Below, in pieces: positions 45,901 through 57,592 of a stretch of DNA of 64,000 nucleotides. This DNA is from Capillidium heterosporum (Eukaryota; Entomophthoromycota; Entomophthoromycetes; Entomophthorales; Capillidiaceae): positions 496,001-560,000 of the forward strand of contig WBMQ01000005.1 of NCBI GenBank assembly GCA_016630905.1, given 5' to 3'. The notes beneath the pieces are model-generated. The model saw only the letters and a program-made list of their open reading frames with translations. It had not been told where the DNA came from and searched no databases. Position 1 is the stretch's first letter. Each line of letters starts with the position of its first letter. The position numbers were made by a program, and so were the translations under genes.

Positions 45901-48009
45901 GTTTAATAAGGGACCGAGGTATCTATAATCCATATAGCTGCTCCATTTATTGATTTTATTTAAATGGTGAAAATTATATATTTTTGAAAGCCTATCCATG
46001 TAATTTTCAACGAAAAGTTTTTGCATGTAAATGCTAAAGCTTATAAATTGATAATGAAGGAATTCAAACAGAAATTCAACATTGATAAAATTGATTTTGG
46101 ATACCTGATAGATATTTGAACAGATTTCTCTCAACACATGTATGTCTTCAAAATTTCTTCCTGCTCCACTTTCTCATCTCTGTTATTGATGGGTTATTTC
46201 TTAACAATCATCCGATGTTGGTTGAGTTTTGCACTTAATTTTCTAAGTTAGGTGACGTATGCTCTTCAATTCCAGAGCCAATCCAAATTTATAGTTTTTG
46301 GTAGAATTGATCTATAGACAGAACATTTCAAATTACAAAATTAGTAATTGGCGGCTTATTAAAGTGCAAAGCTCAGCTTTATATCAATGCCATCAACTTT
46401 TACTAAAAGTAACCTAAATGAATAATCCAAATGGATCGCTGTGGACCGACAACCAGTAAAGCCATTATAGGGCCAGTTCAATGTCTTACATCAATCAATA
46501 CTACAATCTATGGACCTACGACGATCCATTCAATTTAATTTCAAAGAGGAAGATCTACATCAGTGTAATTTCGAAATATTTGGTAAAGCTAAATCCAAAT
46601 GGTACCATTCAAATGTAAATTTTCAGCATAAAGTTAGTGGAGGGACAGCATTGTTGATGATTCCAACATGGCTTTCTAGCACTATGTACATACTAATTCA
46701 ACAGACATACTCAAACGTAAATACAATCAAAGGAATTGGTAGTTGCCAGTACCTACGTAATTTAGTCAGTCTTTCAAAGCATAGAATTCCCATGGAAGTC
46801 CTAATAAATTGAAATAGGGGTAGACAGCTTTTAGTCGGGTCACTACCTCGTTGTGGATAAATTTGATATGTATGTTGGGTAACAAAAAAGCATGATTGTC
46901 ACTCGTCTAATGAATAAAAAACACCATAGTTAGCTTGGATATTAGCTTATGCAGGCTTTTGACTATTATACTTCAAGTAAGCTTTGAAAGCTCTAAATAG
47001 TTTTATAGCTTGCTATACTATGTTCCTTACCTACTAAAGTAAACGTTCGAGGTCCTATTTAACTAAAAATAGATCCTATTGCTTAGAACTAGTACAACAA
47101 TATGGCGGATAAATTCGGATGCATCCCCACCACGAAATTCGAACGGATGCTTTTTCCAAGATATACCCAAGTGATAGCAAGGTAGGGATCAGATAGAAAT
47201 TAGGTAAACTTGAACGGGATATCCACCCACCATAAAATTCCAAGGAAATAGTTTAGAGTGATGAGAAAGCTGCAAACAGCAGTCACAAACCTGTACAATT
47301 TGAAAAGTGGGGAAGGAATCAGTTAGGACTGGGGGGATAGAAACCTTGTGAGCAAAATCAAACTTGGATTATGCCTATTCAATCTAGTTTTTTGCAAGCT
47401 TATGACGAAGGTATCAGTTAAAAATGTGACTCACCTAATTTCTACAACGAAACGGGGATGTTCTATTGGATTTCGTTGTAAAGCCATTTAAATTGGAAAT
47501 TGAGTTTGAATGCTTTGGAGATCACAAATGATTTAATTTATAAACGCCGGCCCAATTGATTCGTAGAATTGATTTGAGATTTGGCTGATAACAAAGTGCA
47601 ATTGGTAGAACCTTGCAAAATTAGGCAATGGGCTCTATACCAAGGATCCCAACTTAAGTTTCAAAGTGATATGTGGGGTATTGAAATGTGACTACTGTCG
47701 ACAAAAGTGTTTGAGTCAGCATAATTATTGGGTATAAAGCTTACCCGATCCCAAATCTAAGCTTGCAAACCCTTCTTTCCCACGAAATTTTCTCACTATT
47801 TTCTAAAGCATACAAACACAAGCCTACCAACACGATATCGATTTAAACCTACCCATTTCACTTCAAACCTAACGTTGTAACTAGTAGCAACGTTAACCTC
47901 CCATCCTTACTTTAAACTTTCTATGCAAAGTACAGCAACTCTTAATTATCCTCCAGCCAACTTTAAAACCAGCTGTCTAAAGCCTGGGTGCTTCAACGTA
48001 TATACCTTT
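42976..48009. other. Five-kb gene desert with possible decayed coding remnants
   Basis: No intact gene. A 100-codon frame with ATG at 46510 has no recognisable product. From 47102 to about 47760 one frame carries protein-like stretches (MADKFGCIPTTKFERMLF, LKCDYCRQKCLSQHNYW) broken by many TAG/TGA codons, consistent with a dead gene. The final ~200 bases are the C/A-rich leader of the F-box gene. Confidence 0.45.
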
Positions 48010-49361
48010 ATGAGCCATATTTTCACCTTACCTAACGAGTTATTACATCATGTCGTCTTAAATTTGAACGGCAAGTGATCTACTTAACTTACGTCTCACT
48101 CACGACAACTTCAACCACCTATGTGTGTCCAAAGCCATCCAAACTTTCTCCTTCAAGGCGGCTAAACCTAAGCAGGATGAACTCATTCGCAAGTACGGTC
48201 ACTTTGTCCAAAGTTTCCAAGTTGAAGCCCCTATCGCCAAAAACAAACTTCTTTGTTGGTTAAAACTGTGCCCCAACCTCAAGTCCATCAACTTCGTTGA
48301 AGTGGATCCCGACCTAGAGTGCGTGCAATATATCGCCGATAACTTTGCCAAGGTCAAGCAGGTTTCGATAGAGCTCAAAGGTAAAGGGCAAGCTCTTAAC
48401 CGACCACGGAATATTAAGGTCTTTAGACCGAATCCGCAGTTTGAAGGTCTTACATTTAAGCTACGTTGATTACAAGGTAGCTGCCCAACTGTTCTACTCT
48501 TTCCCCAACCTTGTCGACTTTAAAGCGAAGCTTATTGCTTCTGCAACTGACAGTACGACTGACACCTTAACCTCAAGTCAGCCTTCCCAGCTTAAACCTG
48601 GGTTCAAGCACATGTACCTCAAGAAGTTCCGTATCGAGTCCTGGATCAACTTCACCAAGCCCGAAGACTACATCTCCCTCGATACCGAACTGTTCTCCAT
48701 CACCCCCCACAGCATGCCATTACTTGAGAACCTTAGCATCACCATCTACTCAGTAAACGCCTCGCAGAACTGGTCCTTCTTCCATTACAAAGGTTGGACC
48801 AACTTAGTCGAACTCGAGCTAGATGTCATCAAGTCCAATGACTCTATTAACGAACCGGAACTCATTATCGACAACTTACCTAAGCTTGCCAAGCTTACTT
48901 GTAAACTCTTCAAAAGTGATGGTAAGGCCCTCAACAAACTCCTCTACTTTTTACCCATCAAGTGCCTCAAGATTGAAAACTCTATCGCTATCAACACTTT
49001 GACCGAGTTGGAACCTTGCTACTTTGTTGAAGAGTTGCAGCTCAGTTTACCTAGCTTCAGTTATGATCATTTAGTTAAGATCAACCAACTCTTTCCCAAT
49101 TTGACGACTTTCCATTTAGCGCATCTGCGTGATATTGCCCAAGTCGATAAGGATACCATCTTTCCTTGGAAGAAGTTGTTTGTATTTCAGCTTAGTGAGC
49201 TGTTGGTTGATGTTGTTATGAACTGCCCCAACTTGAAGCATTTGGTCTACGACATTATCCCCAACAAACCAGGAATTGGTAGTCGGGCTGTCAAGGTCAA
49301 TCCCCTTACTAACTTCAAGGTTCTCTTCCCCGACATTGTGATTTCTAAGGCGGCACTCTAG
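48010..49361 (+). CDS. F-box/LRR protein interrupted by two one-base frame offsets
   Basis: ATG 48010 opens MSHIFTLPNELLHHVVLNLN, a clear F-box start, which meets TGA at 48076-48078. One base later the F-box continues (DLLNLRLTHDNFNHLCVSKA) and stays open to 48469. A second +1 change near 48440 restores an LRR-like strand (LKVLHLSYVDYKVAAQLF), and the frame then runs to TAG 49361. Read through, the product is about 450 residues with irregular leucine-rich repeats (LCPNLKSINFVEVDPDLE, FSITPHSMPLLENLSITIYS, YHLVKINQLFPNLTTF-like spacing). Codon use is good in all three parts, so the lesions are young, or are sequence errors. Role, if intact: substrate receptor of an SCF ubiquitin ligase. It could equally be called a pseudogene. 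Confidence 0.75.
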
Positions 49362-50069
49362 TAAACTTTTTACTTTTTTTTAAAGTATTTGTATTTGATA
49401 GTTTATATAATAATATGGTATAAAGTTTAGTTTTCACATTTTCTGTAGATATAGCTCTGTTTAGCAATATAAAGGTATAAGCATCCCAAGTAAATCGAGA
49501 GTAAATCAAATCAACCTGTACTTGGGCAAACTTTGTATATATGCCACTTACATTTCACTTTATTATTATTATAGGACTTGAAAGTGACTTATAACTATAC
49601 TCTAGTTCTAACCTAATTTACAAGGTAGTAGTAGTTCGTGATGGATATCACCTAACAGGAGAGGCGGCTTCAACTTTGATTAAGGAACTGACATTTCCAC
49701 CACCTTTTACGAGTGACTTTAAGCTAACATTAAAATGAATCGATACAAGTACCCTTATCGCACTAACGAGATAAATCCCATCCTTTTTTCAATGCTCCAA
49801 TCCCATAAACCTACCAATGAAGACATCCATGTTTTTGTAAAAGGTACTGAGTAAGGGCTAGTTATCTTTAAATCCCTTCAACTGAATGCAGTACATAAAG
49901 ATTTTATAGCCGAACTCCTTCACAAGTTTCTAGTGGTAACTTGAACCTATAAATTTTCCTTTCGTATTGTTGTGAAGATAAACAGTAAAATATTTATCTA
50001 AATATAAGTAGTTTTGGTGATGGTAGAGTCTTTGGTATAGTACCGAGGCCAGCTATAGTATTGACCATA
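49362..50069. other. Intergenic region
   Basis: 3' flank of the F-box gene; no gene seen. Confidence 0.5.
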
Positions 50070-50722
50070 TTACCAAACGTTAAGCATAAGTGGCTTGATA
50101 GTTGAAGTAGTGTAATTAGCTTCAGTAACAGCCAGCATACCTATTACTACTATATCAAAGGGCTTGGAATGACAACGAGCATATTTATCAAGTAAATCCT
50201 GCTTAATATTGTTGAGGTAATTGGTGTTAAAACCGAATAAATGCCTTAAACATTTATTGCAGCTGGTATAATAGGTGAAGGAAGTGTTAGTCAAATCTGA
50301 TATCGTGAAATCCAAAAAACAACTCAAGATGTAACTAATGGGATTGATGCTATTCAATTCGAATTTATAATTGAAATTGCTGTGATACTTGATGGCCATG
50401 AGGTGGTTAGCAGTATTGCACCAATAGTAGTATCATTTGAGGTGAAAATAATGGTGTCGTGAGCCAATTTTTACCAAAGATAGACTATACGATTCATTCA
50501 ATTATATACATATTACTATCGTAATAGTGGACGGTGGCGGCGTAACTATAAGGCCGAGTGAAGTGAGTGTTATGCCAAATCTTGAAAGTGACGTCAACTT
50601 TATTTGAAATGAACTTGCCATTTTTGAAGAATAGATGATAGTTATTAACCTCGGTATAATCGAAACCTCAGTACTTCAATTGGAGTAAATGGTTTATAGG
50701 TTGGAAGAACTCGTTAAACTTG
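50070..50722 (-). pseudogene. Decayed coding relic of unknown family
   Basis: Two frames on the minus strand carry consecutive protein-like sequence. From ~50722 down to ~50430: KFNEFFQPINHLLQLKY, NNYHLFFKNGKFISNKVDV, TFKIWHNTHFTRPYSYAATV. From ATG 50399 to 50070 is a clean 109-codon frame including YYTSCNKCLRHLFGFNTNYL and SKPFDIVVIGMLAVTEANY. Stops and one frame change separate them. The 109-codon frame could be a short real gene, but its continuity with upstream broken sequence suggests a pseudogene. No family is recognised. Confidence 0.45.
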
Positions 50723-51173
50723 GTATATAAACCTTCCCTACATACTTATCGACCTTAGCTTTAGTTACTAAGGATGAGCTGTTGGCTTGAATCCCCCTAT
50801 TGCAGATATCTCGACTCCAATCAAATTTAGCATAGATAAATTTTTCGGCATCAATTAGTAAACTACAGCAGTATCAAAAATGGGTTGAAAGATGGATTCT
50901 CTGGATGGTGCTAATAGCATCCATAACGAGTGGTAGTAAACAGAGGGTTGAGAACTTTGTACGGTTCGCTATATCAAAACGAATACATTAGGTGAAGCGT
51001 ATATATCTAAAAAGTTGAATGAAAAAACGCCCAAGAGAAATAAATTGAATTGAAATGGACATACTTTCATATATCTTTTATATATTTAATGTAAGCAGAT
51101 ACAACTATATAAATTATAAGAACTATATATAATCCCCTTTTAACCATTACAAAGAGTTATTCATTTATCAACC

Positions 51174-51648
51174 ATGATATACTTTACTGTTGTCAAACTT
51201 ATAGTGCTTTGACCGGTTCAATGAATTTTAGTCGTTTTCAATACGACTATATCAACACCTTCAGTACTGGAGACTAGGTAAGTAGTTTATATAATTAATT
51301 ACCTACACTTATTTGTAGTTGGAAATTATGAAACAATTGTTTTCAACTTAATGAAGGTAGTGTATATGTATTTGATTTTGCCTTTATGTTAATTTTATCA
51401 CTCATGAGAACTTTATCCAAAATAGCACAGGCCAGAATCAGATTGAAAAGTAGTTAGAGAACTTACTCAACAATTTGAGCTTTCTTTGGAAATTGAATGG
51501 TAGATATAATACCATCTACAGGCCCAATATTGGCATAAATATCAACGACACCCTTTGGTATAGTTCTTGTACTCCATTATTTAGCTTGATTTTCAACTAT
51601 CTCAAAGATTTAAACTTAGCTATTATACAAATATACTTCGAATTGTGA
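51174..51648 (+). pseudogene. Decayed coding relic with signal-peptide-like start
   Basis: ATG 51174 begins a hydrophobic stretch (MIYFTVVKLIVL) that ends at a stop, then coding-like fragments follow. A 64-codon open stretch from 51454 to 51648 reads LENLLNNLSFLWKLNGRYNT and SCTPLFSLIFNYLKDLNLAI. It is arranged head-to-head with the relic at 50070-50722. It may be the remains of a secreted protein gene; no family is recognised. Confidence 0.35.
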
Positions 51649-52913
51649 ATATTATCAGTCCTTTGCCATCATATACACATCCTTTTATTTTCTGTTGAAC
51701 GTATAATAATTATTCTAATGAAAAATTCATTGTAAGTGATACCTATAATTATCTCCTTGATGTCGATTTGAAATAAAGCCGTCCAAAGATTAACTCTTGA
51801 AAAACTGTACACCATCGCTTGGAGTTGTAAAGAATTTATACTTGATGAAATAAAGCCCTAGTTCTTGTAGTGATTAATCATTGTGATTTTTAATTTGATA
51901 TACTTTGGCAAAAACTTTAGATAGACTTGTACTACCATTAGGATACATTTACTTTCAAATAATAAGTTTAACTTTGAGATTCAATTTAATATTTTGGCAT
52001 CAGCAGAATATTGAGGATATAGAATCGTGTAAAGAAACTAAATACTATAATGGTTTTTATATTTTCAACTCTACATTTGCTTCTAAAACTACAGTAAAAA
52101 TTCCTTTGTATTCGATTGTATCAAACTCTCAAGAAATGTAAATGCTTAACACTTTTTTGGTACAATATCAAGATTTAAATTAGCATGGATTTTTAATAAA
52201 TTTGATACTATTCTTTAAATTATTGGAAGCAAAAGAATATGTATCAGAATACAATATTACCACTTGAAAATGATAACTTGTTACTATTAATACATGTATA
52301 TGGTAACGCTACTTGTCAAGTAAACTTGAACTTATAGGTTACTTAAAGCAAGTACAAATTTCATTTACAAGTTTGCTAAGCGTTTCTAAAAACTAATTTT
52401 ATTAGACACCAATAATTTGGATATTGATTTAAATAGGTTTATCAAAGTATAGGTCTAATGTAGGTAATTTGATCCAATAGAGTGCTTTTGTCATAAGTGA
52501 GGCTATTTTGATGGAGCCTGTACTGTACCTATATGTGTATAGCATTTATCGTATCCTGATTAGCAGCTATATATATAAGCTCATGGTATTCCTTGTAGGT
52601 AGCTTTTTGACTATTTTGAAACGTATACCATCACTTTAATTGATGAGTTGGCATATAATAAAGTTATAATTGACTATATTATATTCTATTTCATTGTTAA
52701 TTCTATCCAGAGATTTTACATAATGAGGTTTTATAGTATAGTAGACTATATTAAAAGGATACTAAGCATAACTACCATTTTGTGCCGTTCCAAAACTCCA
52801 TCATGAAACACTGCAAAGAATATTCAGACATCTAAGCTGGGTTTAGATAACGACTTCAAGCCCCTCAAGATATATGAGCTCCTAACAAACCAATCCAACT
52901 TTGCTTAAAGATG
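51649..52913. other. AT-rich intergenic region
   Basis: No supported gene; a 78-codon frame at 51905-52141 is AT-rich with no recognisable product. Confidence 0.45.
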
Positions 52914-53141
52914 ATGTTGGCATTCGGATGGATAAATAGTTTCCCCTCCCAGTTCAAAGTACAAAGGGTGATTAGTCATCCAATCAAGGACCTTACCGAT
53001 TCCTCCATGCTCTATGATTTTTAGGTGGACTTTGGTAGTCCTACCGTTTAGATTACAGCTATAAATAGAGTTGGAAGAATTAGTAAGAAGGCAGTCTCAT
53101 TCGTAAAAACCAGTGCCCTATCAAGTTTGCTTGATGTATAG
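52914..53141 (+). pseudogene. Short coding relic broken by two in-frame TAG codons
   Basis: One frame gives 75 codons with protein-like sequence: MLAFGWINSFPSQFKVQRV, ISHPIKDLTDSSMLYDF, stop, VDFGSPTV, stop, ITAINRVGRISKKAVSFVK and TSALSSLLDV. The two internal stops are both TAG, each one transition from CAG. The family is not recognised. Confidence 0.4.
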
Positions 53142-53583
53142 GAACAGTAGGAAGAGATACAAAGGTATCTACAGCTTTGTCAAAGGCAAAGTATTTGCTG
53201 TTATAACAAATTTTGCTTGTTTATCCCATTCAAATACATCTACATTTACTAATAGCCTGCATATCAATTTATAATACCCTTCCTCATCCTATCCAGTTTT
53301 CGCTATTTGGCCTGCACCACTATTGGAAAGACGTGCCCTCACCAATATTATAGCGAAGCTTACCTTTCAAAAGTGGTGGCAACATTTTTACCCTTTGCAG
53401 AAGGAGATCTACCTTTCAAACTGAAAAAGTAAAATCTATCCAATAGGATCGCACTTCCATTTTGAAGTCAACATAACAACTTATTCCGGGAATTGGTTTA
53501 CGTAAAACCGATGGCCACCTACAAAATGATTTAGATGGAACCTTCACCTCCTTTTTCAAATAAAATACAAAAGCTATCACAAC
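53142..53583. other. Upstream region of FBP1
   Basis: No gene. The segment just before the ATG (TTTCAAATAAAATACAAAAGC) is a plausible promoter/leader. Confidence 0.5.
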
Positions 53584-54806
53584 ATGTCGGACCATACCAA
53601 AACCAACATCATCACTTTGACCCGTCATGTAATTACTCAACAGGCCAAACACCAGGAAGCTACTGGTGACTTGAGTTTGTTACTGGCTGCCATCCAAGTT
53701 GGTTGCAAATTTATCGAATCCTGTATCCGTAAAGCTAGTTTGGTATACCTGTAACATCTAAATACCTTAAATTTGTACTAATCATTTATTTATATTTAAA
53801 CTAGCACCGGTCTAGCTGGTATGCAGAACGTCCAAGGTGAAGACGTCAAGAAGTTGGACGTTTTGAGCAACGAAATCTTCATAACTAACTTGAAGGCCAG
53901 TGGTAAAGCTAGGGTCTTAGTTTCGGAAGAGGATGACGAAGCCATCTTTGTTGATTGTGAAAACGGCAAGTACTGCGTCGTGTTTGATCCCTTGGACGGT
54001 TCTTCTAACATCGACGCCGGTGTCAACGTCGGTACCATCTTTGGTATCTACAAGGTGGTAAGTATTCATTATTTTTATGCTGGACTATGTACTGATGTTT
54101 ATATAAAGCAAGAGGGTTCCTTCTGGTAAGTTGGAGGATGTTTTGAGACCAGGTAAGGACATGATCGCAGCCGGTTACTGTATGTACGGCTCCTCCTGTA
54201 ATTTGGTGTTGACCACTGGTTGCGACGTCAACGGCTTCACCTTGGACCCTGTAACTTTAGGTGTTTTATATTTGTACTAATTTTTTACTCCTTAGGCCAT
54301 CGGTGAGTTCGTCTTGACCCACCCCGAAGTAAGTTTAATTTTCCAAATATCCAACGCTTATAGAAACAAACATTTGCTGACCTACTTTTTAGATCAAGAT
54401 CCCCAGCCGTGGTAAGATCTACTCAGTCAATGAAGGTAACGCTGCCTACTGGGATAAGCCTTGTACCGAGTACTTCCAAGAGCTGAAGTTCCCCAAAGAC
54501 GGTAAGAAGCCCTACTCGGCTCGTTACATCGGCTCCATGGTTGCTGACGTCCACCGTACTCTGCTTTACGGCGGTATCTTTGCTTACCCCGGTGACAGCA
54601 AATCTCCTAACGGTAAGCTACGTATCCTGTATGAGTGCTTCCCTATGGCTATGATCTTGGAGCAGGCTGGTGGTAAGGCCACTACCGGTACCGAACGCAT
54701 GTTGGACGTTGTCCCTAAATCGATCCATGCCCGTTCCCCCATCTTCCTAGGTTCAGCCGATGATGTCACTGACATCGAGACTCTCTACAAGAAGCATTCC
54801 AGTTAA
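53584..54806 (+). CDS. FBP1: Fructose-1,6-bisphosphatase
   Basis: Key gluconeogenic enzyme converting fructose-1,6-bisphosphate to fructose-6-phosphate in the cytosol. Five exons: 53584-53750, 53805-54057, 54113-54250, 54296-54328 and 54393-54806, totalling 1005 nt (334 residues), the usual family length. Motifs: [60 protein letters not shown] (metal and substrate loop), [47 protein letters not shown] and [19 protein letters not shown]. Intron 2 must end at an AAG (54112) rather than the AAG three bases earlier plus one base (54108); only then does exon 3 read [16 protein letters not shown]. Codon use is strongly biased, so expression is probably high. Convergent with RBG2. Confidence 0.96.
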
Positions 54807-56348
54807 ATTTTTTGAAAGGTTCTTGCCGCATCTGGTGAACTTTATACAAACTTAGAGGTGGTTAAAATTATTTGTTCTTAAATAGTTTATGCAGTATTTT
54901 TGTATTCTATTTATGTTTAATGGTCTACTTTCTAACTAGTTGATTTCTCTAACCTAAAGCCAAGGCTTAGTAGGTATGTTTATTTAGCTACAATTTATTA
55001 GTTTAATAAAGCTAGTTTTTTGAATATTAACAATCTCCCCATACGTTCTACTTTTAAGTACTATAAAAGATATCTCGTTCTAAAACTATAGTATCATCAT
55101 GTTGAATTAGAAAAGTATAAGTATCAGCGATTGCAAACATTATATCAATTTCAATGATAAAATAATGCTATCCAGCACAACCAACATTGATAACCTCCTG
55201 GATTTAAATTAAAAGTTTATATAGGTTAAATTTCAAGGAACACTGCCTAGGGCGAAAATATCACTAATTTTAGTTGAAAATGAACATTAAAAGGTACATA
55301 TACTATCTTTTAATCTTAAGAACAATTCAAAAGTTGTTATATAGTTGCCATGAAAGCACTTATGGTTGTCGATGCGATTTAGATCGTAAATAACTGACGA
55401 ACACCTGTTTAATCAAAAGATAGATTGCTATCTACCCACTGCTAAACGAATGAAACGTAGCATTAGAGTTGCTATTTTTACCGTTTGCTATTGTAACATA
55501 TACTGAACATACTACTGATGTTTAACCAAAACCCTTTGTATTTTGATTGCTTATTAATCTACTATTTGAATAGTTTGGTAAAAACAGTATTCAAGATATC
55601 CTGTGGTTATCTACGATCCTTTAACCTTATAATACCTACATGACAATACACATCCATGGTAAAAAAGGCAGGCACCTTAAATTTGCTCAATCGTATAACA
55701 TTTGAATACTATCTTAACTTTAGAAATCGAAAAAGTACAATATACCAAATTATATGTTTTAAATTCTGATAAAGCACTAATGAAATGCAGATAGAGAAGT
55801 AATTTTAAACGAATACTATAACTCAAAGCAGAAAATGGGTTACAAATATAGTTGATGAGTATGAAATTTAGTAAATATATTAGATAAAATCAAGTAAAGA
55901 TGATAAATTTTACTACATGTCTGTAAAGCTAAAAGTAGCTTTCTACTGTAATTATCTAGCAATCTATTGTATCAAAATGATTAAACTTGCACTTGATTAA
56001 AAATAAACAGGTAAGAGATATCGATCACTAGAAGTGGATTTGAGAATGACTATAATAAAAGCTTAATAGAGATGTCGATTGGAAGATCCATCGATGACAT
56101 TAACTACAAAAATTAAATTTAAAAACTACATAGTACCACTAACAACTAAACGTATCCTTATAAACTTTACCTTTTCATCAACTAAGATTAACAAAGTAAA
56201 CGACTAAAGTTATGAATATTAGCTTATCAATAGCTAACTACTTTGATTAAGTAAAACTAACTAAAATACTGCTAACCCTACAGCTTGTCAAAAAGCTACC
56301 TTTCACACTTTTTATTGTAACGACTTATGCTTCCAATCTACTAACTTC
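54807..56348. other. Intergenic region between convergent FBP1 and RBG2
   Basis: About 1.5 kb, AT-rich; no gene, RNA or repeat seen. Confidence 0.5.
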
Positions 56349-57592
56349 TTATTTCTTGACGATTTGAATAACATCTCCGTTATCAATGACATGGGTCAGT
56401 CCAACCCGCTGGGGGTTATGCTTGGTCGAAGTGCCCCAAACTAACGCATATTTGAAGTCGGTAGCCAATGAGCGATGGATGGCGTGACAGATATGTTCGA
56501 TACTGGAATTATTTCGAACAACTAAACCTTCGGCAAAGTTAGGCTGTTCCCCCCTACGTTTGGTGTAGACCATCAACAGTTCCAAGTCACGCCAGATGTC
56601 ATGGATGAGGCCTTTCAAATTCAAGTCCATGTAACAGCTGACAACGACCGAGTTGGGGCGTCGAGCTAACCTATCGACCTCCTCCAAACTGACGGCGTCG
56701 ATCTTGTTGTAACAGTAGAGGCATCGGACGTACTTGCGGTTACCTAGGATAGCATCAATTAATTCATCGACAGTATGGTCCTCTCGAATAAGTAACTCGG
56801 CATTGAAGATCTTGTAGTCGTGTAAGATCTGGTAGCACAGCTTCTCGTTGAGGTGAGTCAACTTGCAGGTGGCGTTAAAGGTGATGCCGCCCCCCTTCTT
56901 GATTTTAAAGTAAATGTTGGGGAACTTCTTGTTCAGTCGTAAGCCTACCGCTTCCAACTCTGCCTCCAAAAGCTCTCTTTAGAAAATATAAAGTTAATAA
57001 AATCAAAGAAAATACTAAAAAGTACTTTTGCACATCCGACTTAGTAGCATCCAACATCATTAAGATCAAGTCAGCCGTTCTTGCAACGGCAACTACCTGT
57101 CGACCTCTACCTTTACCTTGACTAGCACCTTCGATGATACCGGGTAAGTCGAGTAACTGGATGGAAGCACCGTTGTACTCTATTTTACCGGGGATACAGG
57201 TCAAGGTTGTAAACTCATAAGCGCCAACTTCCGAAGCGGTTTTGGTAATCTTACTAAGTAGGGTCGACTTGCCAACTGAGGGGAATCCTATCATAACTAC
57301 GCGGGCGTCCCCCGACTTCATTACATCGAAACCTTCCCCCTAAAATAGAAAAAATGTTTTTTAGTAAAGCAGGTTATGTAAAGAGGTTTACCTTGACGGA
57401 TGTGGTTTTCGGCTCCAAAAGTTGGACACGATACTTGGCGAGTTTGGCTTTCAAAAGACCAAGATGATGCTCCGTCGCTATAAAAATAAATTCCAAGTTA
57501 AACTACTTTAATAGTATTGAAAGTTTACCCTTGTTCTTTTGAGTTCTAGCGATCTCTTGCTCGATGTCTGATATCTTTTCCAGTATTCCCAT
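56349..57592 (-). CDS. RBG2: Developmentally regulated GTP-binding protein DRG2 (yeast Rbg2)
   Basis: A ribosome-associated Obg/DRG-family GTPase that supports translation with its partner Gir2/DFRP2. Four exons: 57592-57529, 57477-57392, 57339-57026 and 56976-56349, totalling 1092 nt (363 residues). The N-terminus, [20 protein letters not shown] followed by [17 protein letters not shown], is typical of DRG2 rather than DRG1. GTPase motifs: GFPSVGKST (68-76), [27 protein letters not shown] and YNKID. The C-terminal TGS domain ends [20 protein letters not shown] and VIQIVKK. Length and motifs are complete, so this is the functional copy; a dead partial copy lies at 21.2-21.8 kb. Confidence 0.96.

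Noticed and set aside
46510-46812. 100-codon frame with ATG start in the gene desert
   Set aside because: Could be real, but codon use is AT-rich and no motif, signal peptide or neighbour supports it.
54058-54130. Apparent frameshift in FBP1 with a stop just after EGSFW
   Set aside because: Using the downstream AAG acceptor at 54112 restores the conserved frame, so no frameshift is needed.
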